A DNA stretch of 64,000 nucleotides from Citrus sinensis (lineage: Eukaryota; Streptophyta; Magnoliopsida; Sapindales; Rutaceae). A program made the position numbers and the translations under genes. This document shows, in pieces, positions 21,815-34,245 of this stretch. The notes below the pieces were generated by a model, which was not told the DNA's origin, made no database searches, and saw nothing but the letters and a program-made list of their open reading frames with translations. The stretch is from NCBI RefSeq assembly GCF_022201045.2, contig NC_068556.1, forward strand, positions 1,714,001-1,778,000, read 5' to 3'. Every line of letters starts with the position of its first letter. Position 1 is the stretch's first letter.

Positions 21815-24759
21815 ATTCAAGTTTCCCGCCAAATCACAACGGTCCTCTCTCTCAACGGTCGAATTTCGCGCCAATCCCCTCACAATTTCTTCCTCCTTAG
21901 TCAACCACCGAGGTTCCAGTGACTGACCATAAAACTGATTCTTGTGATTAATTCTTAATTTATGTATTTTAACTCTTTACATATGTTTAAATTTACAGGG
22001 AAAGATGGATCTTGCAATTCGAATAGGAGGAGGAGAGGACTGTTGCTTACGGCTACACTTCCATTTCTTCTTCCTCTCCACGAATTTGTGCAAGACCTGG
22101 GCGCAAAAGCTGAGTAAGTTGATTTTTCTTTTTTTCTTTTTTTCCAAAAGCTGTAATTGTCTGATTTTGGATGCAACTTTCATTTTGTTCATTTAAGATT
22201 GTAATTAAATCATCTAATTGGATATAATTGAATAGCATACGTCTCTCCAATATTGTCATGTTTCATACATGAGCTTTGTTTTCATATACGATATTGCCAT
22301 GCTTCAAAAGTTGGCGCACAACTTTTTTCTTTTTCCTCACCTAATGTCGCGTATGACATGACATTGTTAGTTGTTACAATTTGCTTGGTCTTATGTGATC
22401 ATTTTATCTTACCATCTCACCGATACATGGTGAATTGTTTGATTTTGATGGCCATATGTATGTGAAATCATTTGAGATACTATATTTGTATGCCAACTTT
22501 GTAAGTGTAGCATTACTCACATACAAGCCTTCAATAGTGCCCGTGTCCTAAAGCTTGGATAAAAGGTTTAATCCACATATTTTGCTAAACAGAATTACTA
22601 GTTAACAAATATAATACAGAGAGTGTGGGTTGCTAAACATTATCTTCCAAGTAAAAGTTTAGTGGCTTTTGGAGGCCAGTAGTTACAAACATATCCCCAT
22701 TTGAGTTCTGAGGTAACTGGCCAAGTGTTAATAGTTTCTCTGTGTTGCTTGACTAGATCCTGCAATTTTTTTTTCCGTTTTTCTGATTATTTTTCAATTT
22801 CCTTTACTGACACCACAGGTCAGGTATGAGTGACTATCTGCTTATGAAAGAAGAAGTGACTAAGGTAGTTTCAAAAGGCAAGGCTGCTAGTGTACTTCGT
22901 CTTGCATTTCATGATGCAGGGACCTTTGAAATGGATGATAATTCGGGTAAGTTTTAGGATATTATGATTGGTCTTCCTCAGTTTCCCATAAAATTTATCA
23001 TGTCTTCTTGTCATTAGTGCAGGTGGTATGAACGGTTCTATAGTTTATGAACTGGAAAGACCTGAAAATGCAGGCCTGAACAAGCCTTTGAAGGCATGCT
23101 CTGTTTCCTTTGTTTTGTTATTGTTTTGATATATGTACTTTGTTTTCTAATTATCCATCCCTTAGATTCCTTGAACATAAGTCCAAACAAATTAACTCTT
23201 ATGTCGCTCTACCAGCTAACCCTTTACTGGATCCATTGTTGTTTAGATTCTAGAGAAAGCAAAGGGTGACGTGAATGCAATACGGCCAGGTTTGTCCATC
23301 TGAAATTCTGCTGTTGAATCTCTGATAGCTACGTATGCTATGGTGCTAAGATGTGTGAATCTTGCATTGTTTAGTGTCATGGGCAGATATGATCGCTTTG
23401 GGTGGAGCTGTAGCAGTTTCAGTTTGCGGAGGTCCAAACATCCCAGTTCCTATGGGCAGACTTGATTCAATGTAAGTAGCTAGCTTTCCACTAAGATTAT
23501 TAACTTTAAATAGAATCAATTAGGCAAACAAAGATTATTTACCAGAGGGATCCTCAAATGTGCAATTTCATCAATATTAAATCTTATGTGCTTCAGTGCT
23601 GATTCATTTGGAAAATTGATCAAATATCATATCATTTCATACGATAACTATCCGAGCCTTCACTGTTTTTGCTTTTAATAAGGGATTTTTCTTCATAGGG
23701 AGCCTGATCCTGAAGGAAAACTTCCGCAAGAAACTTTGGATGCTTCTGGTTTGAAGCAATGCTTTCAAAGAAAAGGCTTCTCGTGAGTTTATACCAGCAG
23801 ACATATTTTTTATCCATATTTTCTTCTCTAATTAAGTTCAGTAATCTGTTGAGTGAATTCCTTATAAAACTAAAATCTAGCTGGCCATTTTTATCATTTT
23901 TTTAAAATTATGAAAATCAGTAATATGCATGCTTATAAGGCATTTAGCCACAATCTAGTTGGTACTACATTCATGTTGTTGGAAAAGCATTAACATACAG
24001 TAATTCCAATTCAGGAACATCTGGATTGAGGAAAACCATGGCTTTTATTTATTTTATTTTTATTTTCAGAGCACAAGAGCTAGTTGCTTTATCTGGAGCC
24101 CATACTCTTGGAACCAAAGGTTTTGGAAATCCAATAGTTTTCGACAATTCGTACTATAAAATTCTTTTAGAGAAGCCATGGCAGTCTTCAGGTGAATAGC
24201 CTCTCACACAGAACTCATTATGTTCTCTCCTGTGCATTTAATAAAGAATCTTATGTTTGTTTGAATTTCCGAATTTGGATAGTAACTTTTTGATGCAACC
24301 CTTGCAAAAAGAAAGTCTAGATGACCCAGTTATTGTTTCTTGATTAGTTTTTCTTTTCTCATCAATTGATTCTTTTCTTTGCTTTTGCTTGTAGCTGGTA
24401 TGTCAAGCATGATTGGACTTCCTTCAGATCGTGCACTTGTTGAGGATGATGAATGTTTGAGGTTTGTCATCTTCGAAGAGCCTCTTAAAACTTACCTGAA
24501 TTCTATCAACTTCTTTTAAATGACTCTTAAGTGGTCATTAATTAGGAGATACTTTTAGAAATGAGATGTTGGGAACTGAAAACAATAAAAAATTTGTTAA
24601 TAATCAACAATTACATACAAAATTTTCTTATCTTTGATGCTTAAACTAATGCGCAGATGGATCAAGATGTATGCTGACAATCAGAATATGTTCTTTGAAG
24701 ACTTCAAGAATGCTTACGTTAAACTAGTGAACTCCGGAGCAAGGTGGAGAAGCTTGTGA
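21735..24759 (+). CDS. TL29: Thylakoid lumen 29 kDa protein (TL29, APX4-like)
   Basis: Ten exons: 21735-21912, 21999-22113, 22819-22946, 23023-23093, 23247-23289, 23375-23471, 23699-23782, 24070-24191, 24395-24461 and 24657-24759; 335 residues. The end of exon 1 could instead be at 21918, adding two residues. Residues 1-60 look like a chloroplast transit peptide. RRRR at 69-72 followed by GLLLTATLPFLLPL and ending AKA (97) is a twin-arginine lumen-targeting signal. The mature part is a class I peroxidase fold: VLRLAFHDAGTF with Arg125 and distal His129, VSWADMIALGG, and LSGAHTLG with His250. The usual distal Trp of ascorbate peroxidase is Phe128. From family knowledge, TL29 lacks ascorbate peroxidase activity and associates with photosystem II in the lumen. 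Intron 4 begins with GC rather than GT (23094). All other introns are GT-AG, and phases agree throughout. Confidence 0.92.
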
Positions 24760-25950
24760 CATTTTCTTTTTTTCTTTTTGGGTCTCCAAAGACCAACTGG
24801 GAGCCTTTTCTTGATTAGTTAGCTTCTAGTTTTCTTTACCGAATAGAGTGTCCATGTTTGTAGATGCTCGGTATTGTACATTTCTAATTTTCCCCCCAGT
24901 TTTTTTAATCTTTAAATTGTCGTTTCATATTATTTGAACGTGAGGAACTTGATTGAATATCCATAAACGGTGACAGAAATGTATAAGATTTCAAGAGATC
25001 AGTACATGGTGCATGGTTATGTTTGCTGTAAAACGAAAATAAACTTGTTCTTTTCTTAAATTATCTCCAGGACCTATAAAAAATTTAAATGCATTGAATA
25101 TTGCATAACTCCAGAGGCTATGAATCACTTGGCTCGAAATTTTAAAGGCAAGGAATCAGGAATGGGTCCCTATGCTTAGCCAACGGCCTAAGTTGTGAAA
25201 ACAAATGAAAATGACGGTTCACTTTCCAGCATAATAATTATTTAGACAAAAGAAGGGAGTGACCCATAGGCATTAAGGGGTTAGAAAGAAACGCTACAAG
25301 CAATAGTGGGGCTTAAAAACTGTGACTGATGCAAGAAGCTCCCTAATTCCTAAGAAACAATTGTATGGAAAAACAACTTGTGGATGTCAAATTTAGCATT
25401 TTCTTGGCCTGGCCTGACCTTCAAAATCAAATTATTGTGCTTGTGAAAATATAAGAAAAGATAAGAAAGGTACCCTTTTGATGGAGAAAAGAAAACAACC
25501 TCTCTTTGAAAATTATGTGCTTGTACTCCATGGGATTAAATTCATCTGACCCATTATTTCTGCAGTAGTTCCAACACCTTTGGTCCTGATAAGTTCGTCT
25601 GCTAACCTTTTGATTCCATACGTTCATAAACAAAAACCACAAATAATTCAACAAAAATTTCATTAAAATAAGAGGGGACATCAGCATGAGGCCCTACTAC
25701 GACACAAATAATAATAATAAATAATAATTTAAGTTTCTAAAAATGAACAATGTGTCCAAAGACAAATCTGTTGACAGCTAGTGGGTCTAGCCCAGAAATT
25801 TACCAAGAAAAGAAAAAGGGGAAAAAAGGGTTAAAAATAATGACAAAAATTATAAAATTCAAAGGGTTGTCCTAAGTTTCCAACTTTACGAATTTATTTG
25901 ATTAATTAATTTACATATTTTTTACATTTCTTATCTTAATAGTCATGGTT
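24760..25950. other. TL29 3' UTR and intergenic
   Basis: Genic-looking 3' UTR extends to about 25070. The remainder has no coding content; the minus-strand ORF at 25427-25687 has no domain features. Confidence 0.4.
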
Positions 25951-26160
25951 GAGGGTCCGTAAGTAGACAATAATCAATGTTTCTACGTGAGAATCGTGAT
26001 CGAGAAATTATGAAACGGTAAGAAAAAGAGCAAGTAAACAATTTGAATAAAATACAAAATAATATCTTAAAAAGGATAATTGTTCTTTTTTAATTAAAAA
26101 TGATAATTATTCTTAGTAGAGAAAATGAGATAATTATTCATGTAATTATCTTAGTACTAG
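25951..26160 (+). repeat. Direct repeat, copy A (upstream of F-box relic)
   Basis: Diverged relative of 27488-27680. Shared landmarks in the same order are GAGGGTCC, GTGAGAATC, GAAACGG-AAGAAA, ATTCTTA-TAGAGA and GATAATTATTCATGTA followed by ATTATCT. The two copies flank an F-box relic and suggest an old tandem duplication. Confidence 0.65.
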
Positions 26161-26993
26161 ATTTATTTTTATTATTGATTTTTAAGGATGGAGAAATCTT
26201 AATTACGAGCTGTTTCCATTTAATCATCAAATTTGAAAAAAAAAAAAAAAAAGAGTTCCACTCACGCATTAAGCTAATAATTAATTTAAAAAAAAAAATC
26301 TTTAGTTAATCCTAACATAATTTAAGAAATTGACTAAGGGGTATCACCACAGCACCACTGTTTATTCCAACCCTAAACCCCTGAGCCACCACCAAACCCT
26401 AGCCCTGCTTTTTTTTTTTTTAAAAAAAAAAATTCTACCTATTTATATGACCAAGTACGTATTTATTTATTTAAGCCTGTGTACAGTTCCATCTCTCTCC
26501 CATCTTCTTGTTAAAACACATGCAAGTGAACTTCTCGTCGGATTAATTTATTGACAAGATATTTTTATATTGTTTTATGTTTGAATTTTTTTTTTTAACC
26601 ACCCATTGTGCAATTTTTTATATATGTTCAATTTATCTTCTGAAAACGGCCGGTTAGGTATATTCTACTTTGTCAGAAATTAATTTTGGGGCTAAATTAG
26701 AAGAATTCTTCTGGAAAATTTACTACATGTTTTAGGGTTCTTTTAATTTGTTAGATCTAGAACTTATTGATTCTCTGTTATCTTTCTTAATTATATGTTG
26801 CTGCATTAATTGTTTTTCGTAATTACAAGTACTAGATAAAATTAACTTATCTTCCAATCTATAATAACTAATGTTTAAGCTAGAGCTGTTTAACCACAAT
26901 ACCAAATAAGCCTTACGGTTCTTTTAATTAATTTGTTCAGAATATATTGATTATCTTTCATTCTTTTCGATCTTTCCTTGTAAGTTGCAGAGT
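26161..26993. other. AT-rich upstream region of the F-box relic
   Basis: Contains two telobox-like phrases (CCCTAAACCCC near 26369 and AAACCCTAG near 26394), A- and T-runs, and a possible leader intron ending GTTGCAG at 26990, just before the F-box ATG. Similar stretches (TAATTTGTT-AGA, ATTGATT) repeat at 26740-26780 and 26925-26955. Confidence 0.35.
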
Positions 26994-27158
26994 ATGGATA
27001 AGACAGTTGATGCCATGGATAGAATATCAGAACTGCCTAGTTCTATCATTCATCATGTGACGTCGTTCCTCTCCGCAAAACAGGCAGCTCGAACAAATGT
27101 TTTGTCAAGGAGATGGAATCAGATACGGGGCTTCATTCCCTATCTAGGAAATTGGTGA
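26994..27158 (+). pseudogene. F-box domain relic
   Basis: ATG to TGA gives 54 codons: after MDKTVDAMDR comes ISELPSSIIHHVTSFLSAKQ, then AARTNVLSRRWNQIR, a clear N-terminal F-box of the plant F-box/LRR-FBD type. It stops in the segment that normally leads to the rest of the F-box and LRRs. No LRR or FBD sequence follows in any frame over the next kilobase. It is therefore a truncated relic rather than a working SCF substrate receptor, although a short F-box-only peptide cannot be fully excluded. Confidence 0.75.
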
Positions 27159-27487
27159 TCATTATGGCTCCATCACCACACCAGGAGACTTGAATGTTGT
27201 AAATTTTTTTACTGTTGGATCAAGGAGGATCAGAATCAGAACAACCTGTTGTTGAAAAACATTTAAACATGTTAAATTTGCTCCGTGCTTCACAGGTTGG
27301 TTCTTCAGAAGTTGACAGCAGCCTCGAGATTATGACAATGAATATATTCATTGAGAGATATTCGTGTGTTTTAGTCTGGTCACGCTCATGTGTGTCCAAG
27401 TTTGAGAAAGTTAACTCTGCATGCGGTGGGAGTAGGACTTTTTAAGATTTCAAGTAATCGGCTCAAGACCTTAATTTTATAGAGAAT
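27159..27487. other. Tail of the F-box relic locus
   Basis: An ORF at 27215-27445 has no recognisable domain. The sequence between the F-box stop and the second direct repeat is not identified and may be decayed F-box gene sequence. Confidence 0.3.
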
Positions 27488-27680
27488 GAGGGTCCATATA
27501 TAAGTGGCCAAGTAGTCGATGTCTCTGCATGTGAGAATCATCGAAACGGCAAGAAATGGCTACGCAAATAATGTTGAACGAAATATTAACAGTATCCTAA
27601 AAAGTTATTCTTAATAGAGACACAGAGAAAATTAAAAAGAGATGATAATTATTCATGTATTATATATTATCTCGATATTT
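27488..27680 (+). repeat. Direct repeat, copy B (downstream of F-box relic)
   Basis: Partner of 25951-26160, with the same ordered landmarks. If copy A was the promoter side of an F-box gene, copy B would be the promoter side of a second, now lost, unit. Confidence 0.65.
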
Positions 27681-28604
27681 ACGCAAAATAACTAACAACA
27701 TATTAGACTGTGTTAAGGGGTCCCCAGTTCAATTGATGTCTCTTTGATTGTGACTTCCATACGATTCCATCAAGGAATCCTATTTTCAAATTTATGCACA
27801 CAAGACTATATGTTATATAGTCACTCTTCAGTGTTATTTTAATATTGCATCGCAGGTTCTTTATAAATTCTTGTGAATCTATTTGATTGTTTCCTTCTGA
27901 AATGTTTGATGTACAACTGTATAAAATGAACTCACAATTAGAAAGATATTTATACTACGGAAGTCTGCGGGTTTAAAAGCATGAATTTGAAATTAAATTG
28001 GAACAAACCTGATCAATTAAGAGAAATGTGAAACTGAAAATTAAATTAGGTTGATTCAGAAAATTGTCAATTGAAGTTTATTCTAAAACCAAATATCGAA
28101 CCGCTTATAAGGTTTAATTCGGAGAAATTGCCCACCTCAACTGAACTGTTGTCCTTTTTCTTGAATAATCTGAAGATCTGATATGAGAATGAATTTATGA
28201 TATGTTTATTTATGTGATTGGAGAATCAAAATCTGAAATAAAAATAATTGATAGTGTTTATTTGTTAAAAAATAAGAATGATAAGAATAAAACATGTGGA
28301 TACACATATTTTTTTAAATTATAGAATGGAAACTTGATTCCCACATACGGTTGAGAATCAAGTTTTTATTTCTCGAACTCATCATTTGACCCTACTTAAG
28401 TTTTATAATTTCATTTTTGTTAGTTAAAACATTAATATACTAAGAGTGGATCAACAGTCCAATAAAACTACTCTATTTTTTTACACTTCCTTTAGATTAA
28501 GGAGAAATAAATGGTCAAGATTAAATATATTAAAGAGCTTATAATGCATTGAATACAAGAAAAAATATTTGTATGTCAAGAATTCTTTATCAACTTATGT
28601 AATT
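27681..28604. other. AT-rich intergenic tract
   Basis: No gene is seen. About 27960-28130 holds repeated AAATTAAATT and AACCAAAT/AACCGCTTATAAGG phrases like those at 14100-14270, suggesting degraded MITE sequence. Confidence 0.3.
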
Positions 28605-28872
28605 AAGGTTTTGTTTCGGATTGAGATATTGTTGCTGTGGATAAAAAACTATAATTATAAATAAAAGTTAATAAAATATAGTAAATATAAATTTTAAATA
28701 ATAATTTTGACGAAATTATTAAAGATATAATAGATTTTGACGAAATTATTAAAGATATAATAAATTTTTCATCGTATAAATGAAAAATCATATCAATATA
28801 ACTTCCAAACTATAATAATTAGTGTTTACCAAACACTTTACTACTGTAACTTTTAAGATAAAGTTACCCAAC
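28605..28872. mobile_element. hAT-like MITE candidate with internal 30-bp tandem duplication
   Basis: The left edge (AGGTTTTGTTTCGGATTGAG) and the right edge, read on the other strand (GGTAACTTTATCTTAAAAGTTACAG), bound a very AT-rich element that includes CCAAACAC near the right side, the usual signature of this type. Inside, a 30-bp unit starting TTTTGACGAAATTATTAAAG occurs twice head to tail at 28705-28764. There is no coding potential. Confidence 0.45.
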
Positions 28873-30567
28873 CACAAATGCACCCGCAGTCAGTTGAAAA
28901 AATATGGTGTAAAGTCATGTGAAGAGAACAATAGTTATGACTGTTCAGTAAAAGACTGAAAGAGAAAAGGATGGAGGAAGAAGACTGGAAAAAGAGAGAG
29001 GGGAGGCCCAGAGTCCGTGAAGTTAGGATGCAGAGAAAAGAACAGTAATTAAGGAAGAGACAAATAGTAATAACTCTACAGATTTGATATTTATATTATT
29101 TAACCTTAACCTTTTATTCATGCTTAAACTAAAGGCTCAAAAGGGTAAAAAATAATATAATTTTAAATTCTGAGTTCGAGCTTCAACAGGTACATGACTT
29201 TATAATAATTTGAAAAAAAAAAAAAATCATGTCTGTTCTTCCTATTTATAATTTCCTTTTAACGTGGGTCCTTTAATTGGCCATAAAAAAGAAGAATAAA
29301 TTTCGTTTATTGTTGCACAAAAGAGAATGTTGGGCCACACCATTATCACCTGAAAGTTGCTCAATTGGCTATTTGACCTGGTTTTTATTGCTTCTATATT
29401 TGGCAAAAAGATTTTCTTCTCTCCATTACTTTCTAGGAAAATTTGTTCCATTCGACTGTCTCCTTCAATCAATTTGCCAAGAAAATGAGCAACAAAATTA
29501 CAAAAACACTCATTTTATTGTCTGCAAAATTCAAATATAAATAGAAATGAGAAGAGGCATGGAGCATATAAGTAAAGGAGCTGTGCTAATTAATACAATT
29601 TTATGCTTGACCTAAAATAAACACGACACGTGTGGAAGGTGAAGAGGACCCCGCGTCACAAATGCAAACTCTAAAATAAATCATGTTCTTTGAAGAGAAG
29701 AGACGTTTAGAATGAGTGAAGAGCAGAAATCAGAAGGGAACATGCACTTGTCATCTCTATTGGCTCTTTTGCTTCATTTCACGTGCCGTGTGGGCGCATT
29801 TTGGAATTACTCGGTGTGCTTTTAGTCAGCTATATATATATTTTTTAATTTGACTTGTTCACTTAAATATATCCCACGTAAATATTGTATTCAATTGTAT
29901 TTGTGTATCTATATTTGTATACAAAAAAAATGAAGTCACTCACTCACTCTACATGTCGCGTATAAACTCCAATTTACATTTCACTAATTTTCTTTTTCTC
30001 CAAAATTTACAGTCACATAACACAATTAATTTTTTTTACACTGTTAATTTCTCTGTCAAATAATTTTAAGCTTATGCATTTAGATATATAATTTAATAAA
30101 TGCACACTATAAGCTTATGTATACTATAAGCTTATAACTTTGAATGATAAGCTTATGTATGCCGTAAGATGCTTGAAATGATTATTTAGTAAGCATCTAT
30201 GACACAATGTGATTCTATAACTCTTTATAAATAGAGTCAAAACAACTCCACTTAAGAGATGTCACTCAACGCAACAAAGCATCATAGTCCACTAAATCAC
30301 TTGTATTACCTCTGCATCTAACTTTGTAATTATGATAATGTTGCCTAGAAATAAGATACACACCTAAGTTTTCACCACCAACTTTTCCACCCACCTGAAA
30401 TCTGTTGCATGTTAGCTTTCAGCAGTAAGTCGCCAGTGCTTTCACTGATTTGAAAGTTGAAACACAAATAAAACACTTGAAAATGGTGTGATATCATTGA
30501 CTATAGATGTACGAGGTTTGACGAAAATTAAAATCCATTAATTATTTTAATTAGAAGTTAATCTTAT
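28873..30567. other. Geneless tract with AAGCTT cluster
   Basis: G-box-like ACACGTGT lies near 29629 and CACGTGCC near 29780, but no gene follows. Between 30066 and 30165 the palindromic phrase TAAGCTTA recurs four times. It is followed at about 30220-30240 by a TATA-box-like CTTTATAAATAGAG and a leader-like stretch, which could be the promoter part of an LTR remnant. The ORFs at 29242-29540 are unsupported. Confidence 0.35.
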
Positions 30568-30786
30568 CAGCTATTAGCTTAGTGGTTAGAACACATACCT
30601 CACAATTTAAGTGAAGACGATTTTCTCTCTTTCAAAATGCGAGTGAAATGGACGTTCCTCGAATATTAGCGAGGGTAAAAATATGGGATGTGCTATATAA
30701 GATTTGTAAATTAATTCCAGTACTAATCTCATGATGAATTGTAATTTGAGTAATAGTCTCATGTAATTCAAAAAAAGAAAAAAATA
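30568..30786 (+). mobile_element. tRNA-derived SINE, copy 2
   Basis: A good A box TAGCTTAGTGGTTAGAAC lies at about 30577. The body contains AATGCGAG, TCCTCGAATATT-GCGAGGGTAAAA and ATCTCATGATGAATTGTAATTTGAGTAATAGTCTCATGTAATTC and ends in an A-rich tail (30770-30784). The B box is degraded. It shares its body with copies 1 and 3. Confidence 0.75.
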
Positions 30787-31854
30787 TTAATCTTATCACC
30801 TTGTGTTTGTGGCTTTGTGCTGGCCGCATCTTGGCTTGAAAGGATTTTGTGTCTTATCTTGTTGGTCACACAAGTCTATTAAGCAAAGCAATAATGGGTG
30901 TTTGCTTGACCTTAAAAATATATTTAACCTAATCTTTGTTACAATCATGATTGATGAGAGTGTATTATAAGTCTACAAAGAAAAGCACCAATAGCTAAAT
31001 GCTATATCATCTCAAATTGGAATTAGCAATTCATTGTTTGACAATACATAACATGCCCGAAATTATTTTTAATTGCCCTTGTAAATAAGTAGCTAGGTTA
31101 CCATCTTCATTTTTGCTGATTTGATTTTCTCACTGCCCCATTAACCAGTTTTTTTTTATATATATTTTAAATTCTACCAAAATTTGCTGACATTCCAGTC
31201 ATGATTGTTGCTTTTTCAGCTTTCAAAGAGAAAAAAAAAAATATCCCAAAATACAATTAAAAAGAGACAACACCCGCTCTCAAAAAGTTGATATATATAG
31301 AAAGTGAATCAATCAGATCAAAGGGCGGTTCTCGCCCCATTAATATTTAAAACCATAATTATAACTTTAATTTATGCTTTGATTCCATTCATGATCTACT
31401 TTTTTCAGAACATTGGAACACTTATTTCTTATTATATTACATCGGCAATCGACATATACTATTGTTATTTGAGCTCTAAAAATTAAAAAAAAATGAAGCA
31501 AATTGACGCGCTCCCAAATATTTAAGAGGGGAAAAGAAATCTTTAGGATTAATTTAGCTCCACCCAGTTATTATTGATAATCATCAACGCACCCCCAACT
31601 GTTATTTTATTTTGTTAATTTACAATTTAGAGGAAAAATGTCTTTACATTGGTGATCAATTCTGGTCAACTGTTTAAATTAACAAACAGAAAATGGCGGT
31701 CGGACTTGTGTTGATGCTTATAATAATATTATGATTGCGTTAATGATTGTCAATAATAATGGGTGTGGAATGAAATTAGCCTTCTCATTCATTCAGAACA
31801 TATCCTTATACAATTTGAATAACAACTACGAAAAAAAAAAAAAAAAAACGTAGA
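30787..31854. other. AT-rich intergenic tract
   Basis: No gene or clear repeat recognised. The ORF at 31304-31486 is short and without domain content. An A-run of about 18 ends at 31848. Confidence 0.35.
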
Positions 31855-32025
31855 TGGTTTGATGGTGTGATGGTGTAGTGTTTTCTAACGGTTAAGAGAG
31901 TGCGGGTTCAAAATCAAACGGTGGCCCGAAAATCATGGTTTTGATTCAAACACTTCCTGGCGTACTCGACAACTCAGCCTCGTCCGGTCAGTTTGTCTTC
32001 ACCCGGCCTCATGCAATGCATGCAT
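31855..32025 (+). repeat. Possible second SINE family member
   Basis: GATGGTGTAGTGTTTTCTAACGGTTAAGAGAGTGCGGGTTCAAAATC has the spacing of tRNA-like A and B boxes (GGTTCAAAATC as B box). It is followed by a GC-richer body (CCTGGCGTACTCGACAACTC, CCGGTCAGTTTGTC). It differs from the three-copy family, and no A tail is obvious. Confidence 0.35.
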
Positions 32026-34070
32026 AAATTATAGTTGATTCTCATAATCTAACACGTTAGGGTTTCTTAATTAACATTAAATATTTTAAGCATAAGCAGC
32101 CAAAAGAAAAACATTATTAATTAATTAGTCACCACATTTTGCACCCATCGCTTATTTAAAAAAAAAAAAAACAATCGGGAGTAGCTCGACCCTAGGCAAC
32201 TTAGGTAGTTCCTTAGGATCCTGCTATATAGGAAAGCCTTACATTTATGTTAAACTATTAGTTTTTATTTAAAAAAATATGAATTCTAAAGTTATTACTA
32301 TTAAATTAATTTGTTATTACTTTTTAACTATATTTTCCTACATAAACTATCTCAAATTCCTAAACAAAAGTCTATTTAATGTAATACTTAATAGTTTTAA
32401 TTCTTATACAACCGTTAAAATTAATACATTCAATAAAAAAAAATCTCTATTTTGAGTATTATTACTCTGTAATTATCTTTTCCTAAATAAACTATCAAAT
32501 TCTTTAAGTAAAATTATGTTTAATGTAATACTTAATATTTTTAATTCCTACACAAGACAACCAAACTCTATTTTATTGTTACGATTAAGGATTTTTATGT
32601 TATAATTAAAAAAATTATATATTCCTTTTAAACCTCCATAAAAGCCCCAAAATTTCTTCTCCAACAAACGAGATATGATATGCTCTTGTTGCTTAAGAAA
32701 AAAAAAATGCTTCCTCTACCTTATGTTCAAGGGGAAAAAAATCTAACAGTTTTCTCTATTTTCCATGGTTATTGGTCACTGCTCAGCTATTACTTTTTTA
32801 TGTGCTAGTTTTACCTATTTCAATAGAAAAAAAAAACTGTATATAAAAAAGAAGAAATAGAAGAATAGAAAAGTTAGTTTGATCTAAAAAAGTAGTAAGA
32901 AAGTTGTGATTTAAGAGAAGAAACAGTAAGTGGAAATATTACAATTGAACTAAAAGATTATATGAAACAATTAGTGAAAATTCTATTATCTAGTTTGAAA
33001 CACATATTAGCAATATTAGAATAGAAAATTTTATTAATAATTTTACATCTTAGAAAATTAGAATAATTGATTTTAAATTGGTAAATTTTATAATATAACT
33101 AATGTATAATTTTTGCCTTAAATTTTAAAAACATCTGCTACCAATTTAAGTTCATCACCCCGATTTTATTATTCAACTTAAGTCAGTTACTTTTAATGGT
33201 TTGCACTAAACAGTGTTACACCGAATTCGAATCTCTTTAATTCTCCAACAATAAATCATTTACTCTTCACTCACATACAAGAAGTGGTTTAAAATTCTTC
33301 ATATGTAAAATCGACTTGTTACAGATTTAGATATTTAAACCACACCATTACCAAATTAATTTAAGAGATTTTAATAATTTTTTCATTGTAAATGTATCAG
33401 TATATTTGTATCACTTTTTTTTTTTTTGAAAACAAACAAAACAAAAGGAAACCACAATTAATTTTGACCTAAATTTTTGAATTTTAATTGGCATATTAAA
33501 TGATATGAAGGAGGCCTCGTGTTGATGATATAGCATTCATTAATTGGTTGATGACATTATATAATAATTTCTTAAAAATTAGATCAGTATTTACATATAT
33601 TCTTCAGCTCTTTTTAAAACATCAATTTCTTTTAGCTTAATCACTAACTAATACAATAACATGTCTCTCGTATAAACTGAATTACACATTGCATTTTTTT
33701 TTTTTTTTTTAGATTTAGAGTTGAAAAACTTTAAATCTACTAGAAAAATACATTTTGATGGATAATAGCAGCAAAAGAAATCAAAACCATTGTAAATCAG
33801 TGTTTGGACAGAGTAGAAGCCATGGATCTACAACTATGGAAGAACTACTTCCACCCATGGAATAAAAGGAGATCTACCTTTACACAAGAAGTGAAAGGAA
33901 ATAAAAAGACAAAATAGAAAGAGAAGATCTTAAGGTGCAGTGCCATCAGAAGAAGAACTTGGAGAGCTCCCTTACGACGGGGATGAAAAGGAGATAGTCA
34001 GGCTTTTTTTGTAGAGAAAAATAGAAATATTATGTAACGAATTTTTGGGAAAAGGTAACCTTTTTTTTAA
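32026..34070. other. AT-rich gene desert with a diverged direct repeat
   Basis: At 32331-32410 and 32477-32553, about 80 bp recur in direct orientation (TTTTCCTA-ATAAACTATC, then TTTAATGTAATACTTAATA-TTTTAATTC). The rest, including about 32560-33700, is AT-rich with long A and T runs. At 33780-34000 a less AT-rich stretch has GAAGAACTTGGAGAGCTCCC and other genic-looking words but no ORF. Confidence 0.4.
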
Positions 34071-34245
34071 TATATATATATATATATATATAGTAGTTTT
34101 CTGATAAGAGATTTTAAAGTACAGGAATGTCCGGGAAAGTTTTAAAACCACACGGCTTTGAAGGCTTACAGTTTTAAACCTTTAAAACCATGCGGTTTAA
34201 AAGATTTCCCGTACTTTCCCGCACTTTAAAATTCCTGACTGGAAC

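Noticed and set aside
30568-30660. Possible tRNA gene from the A-box match
   Set aside because: No cloverleaf can be formed and the sequence continues as a SINE body with an A tail.
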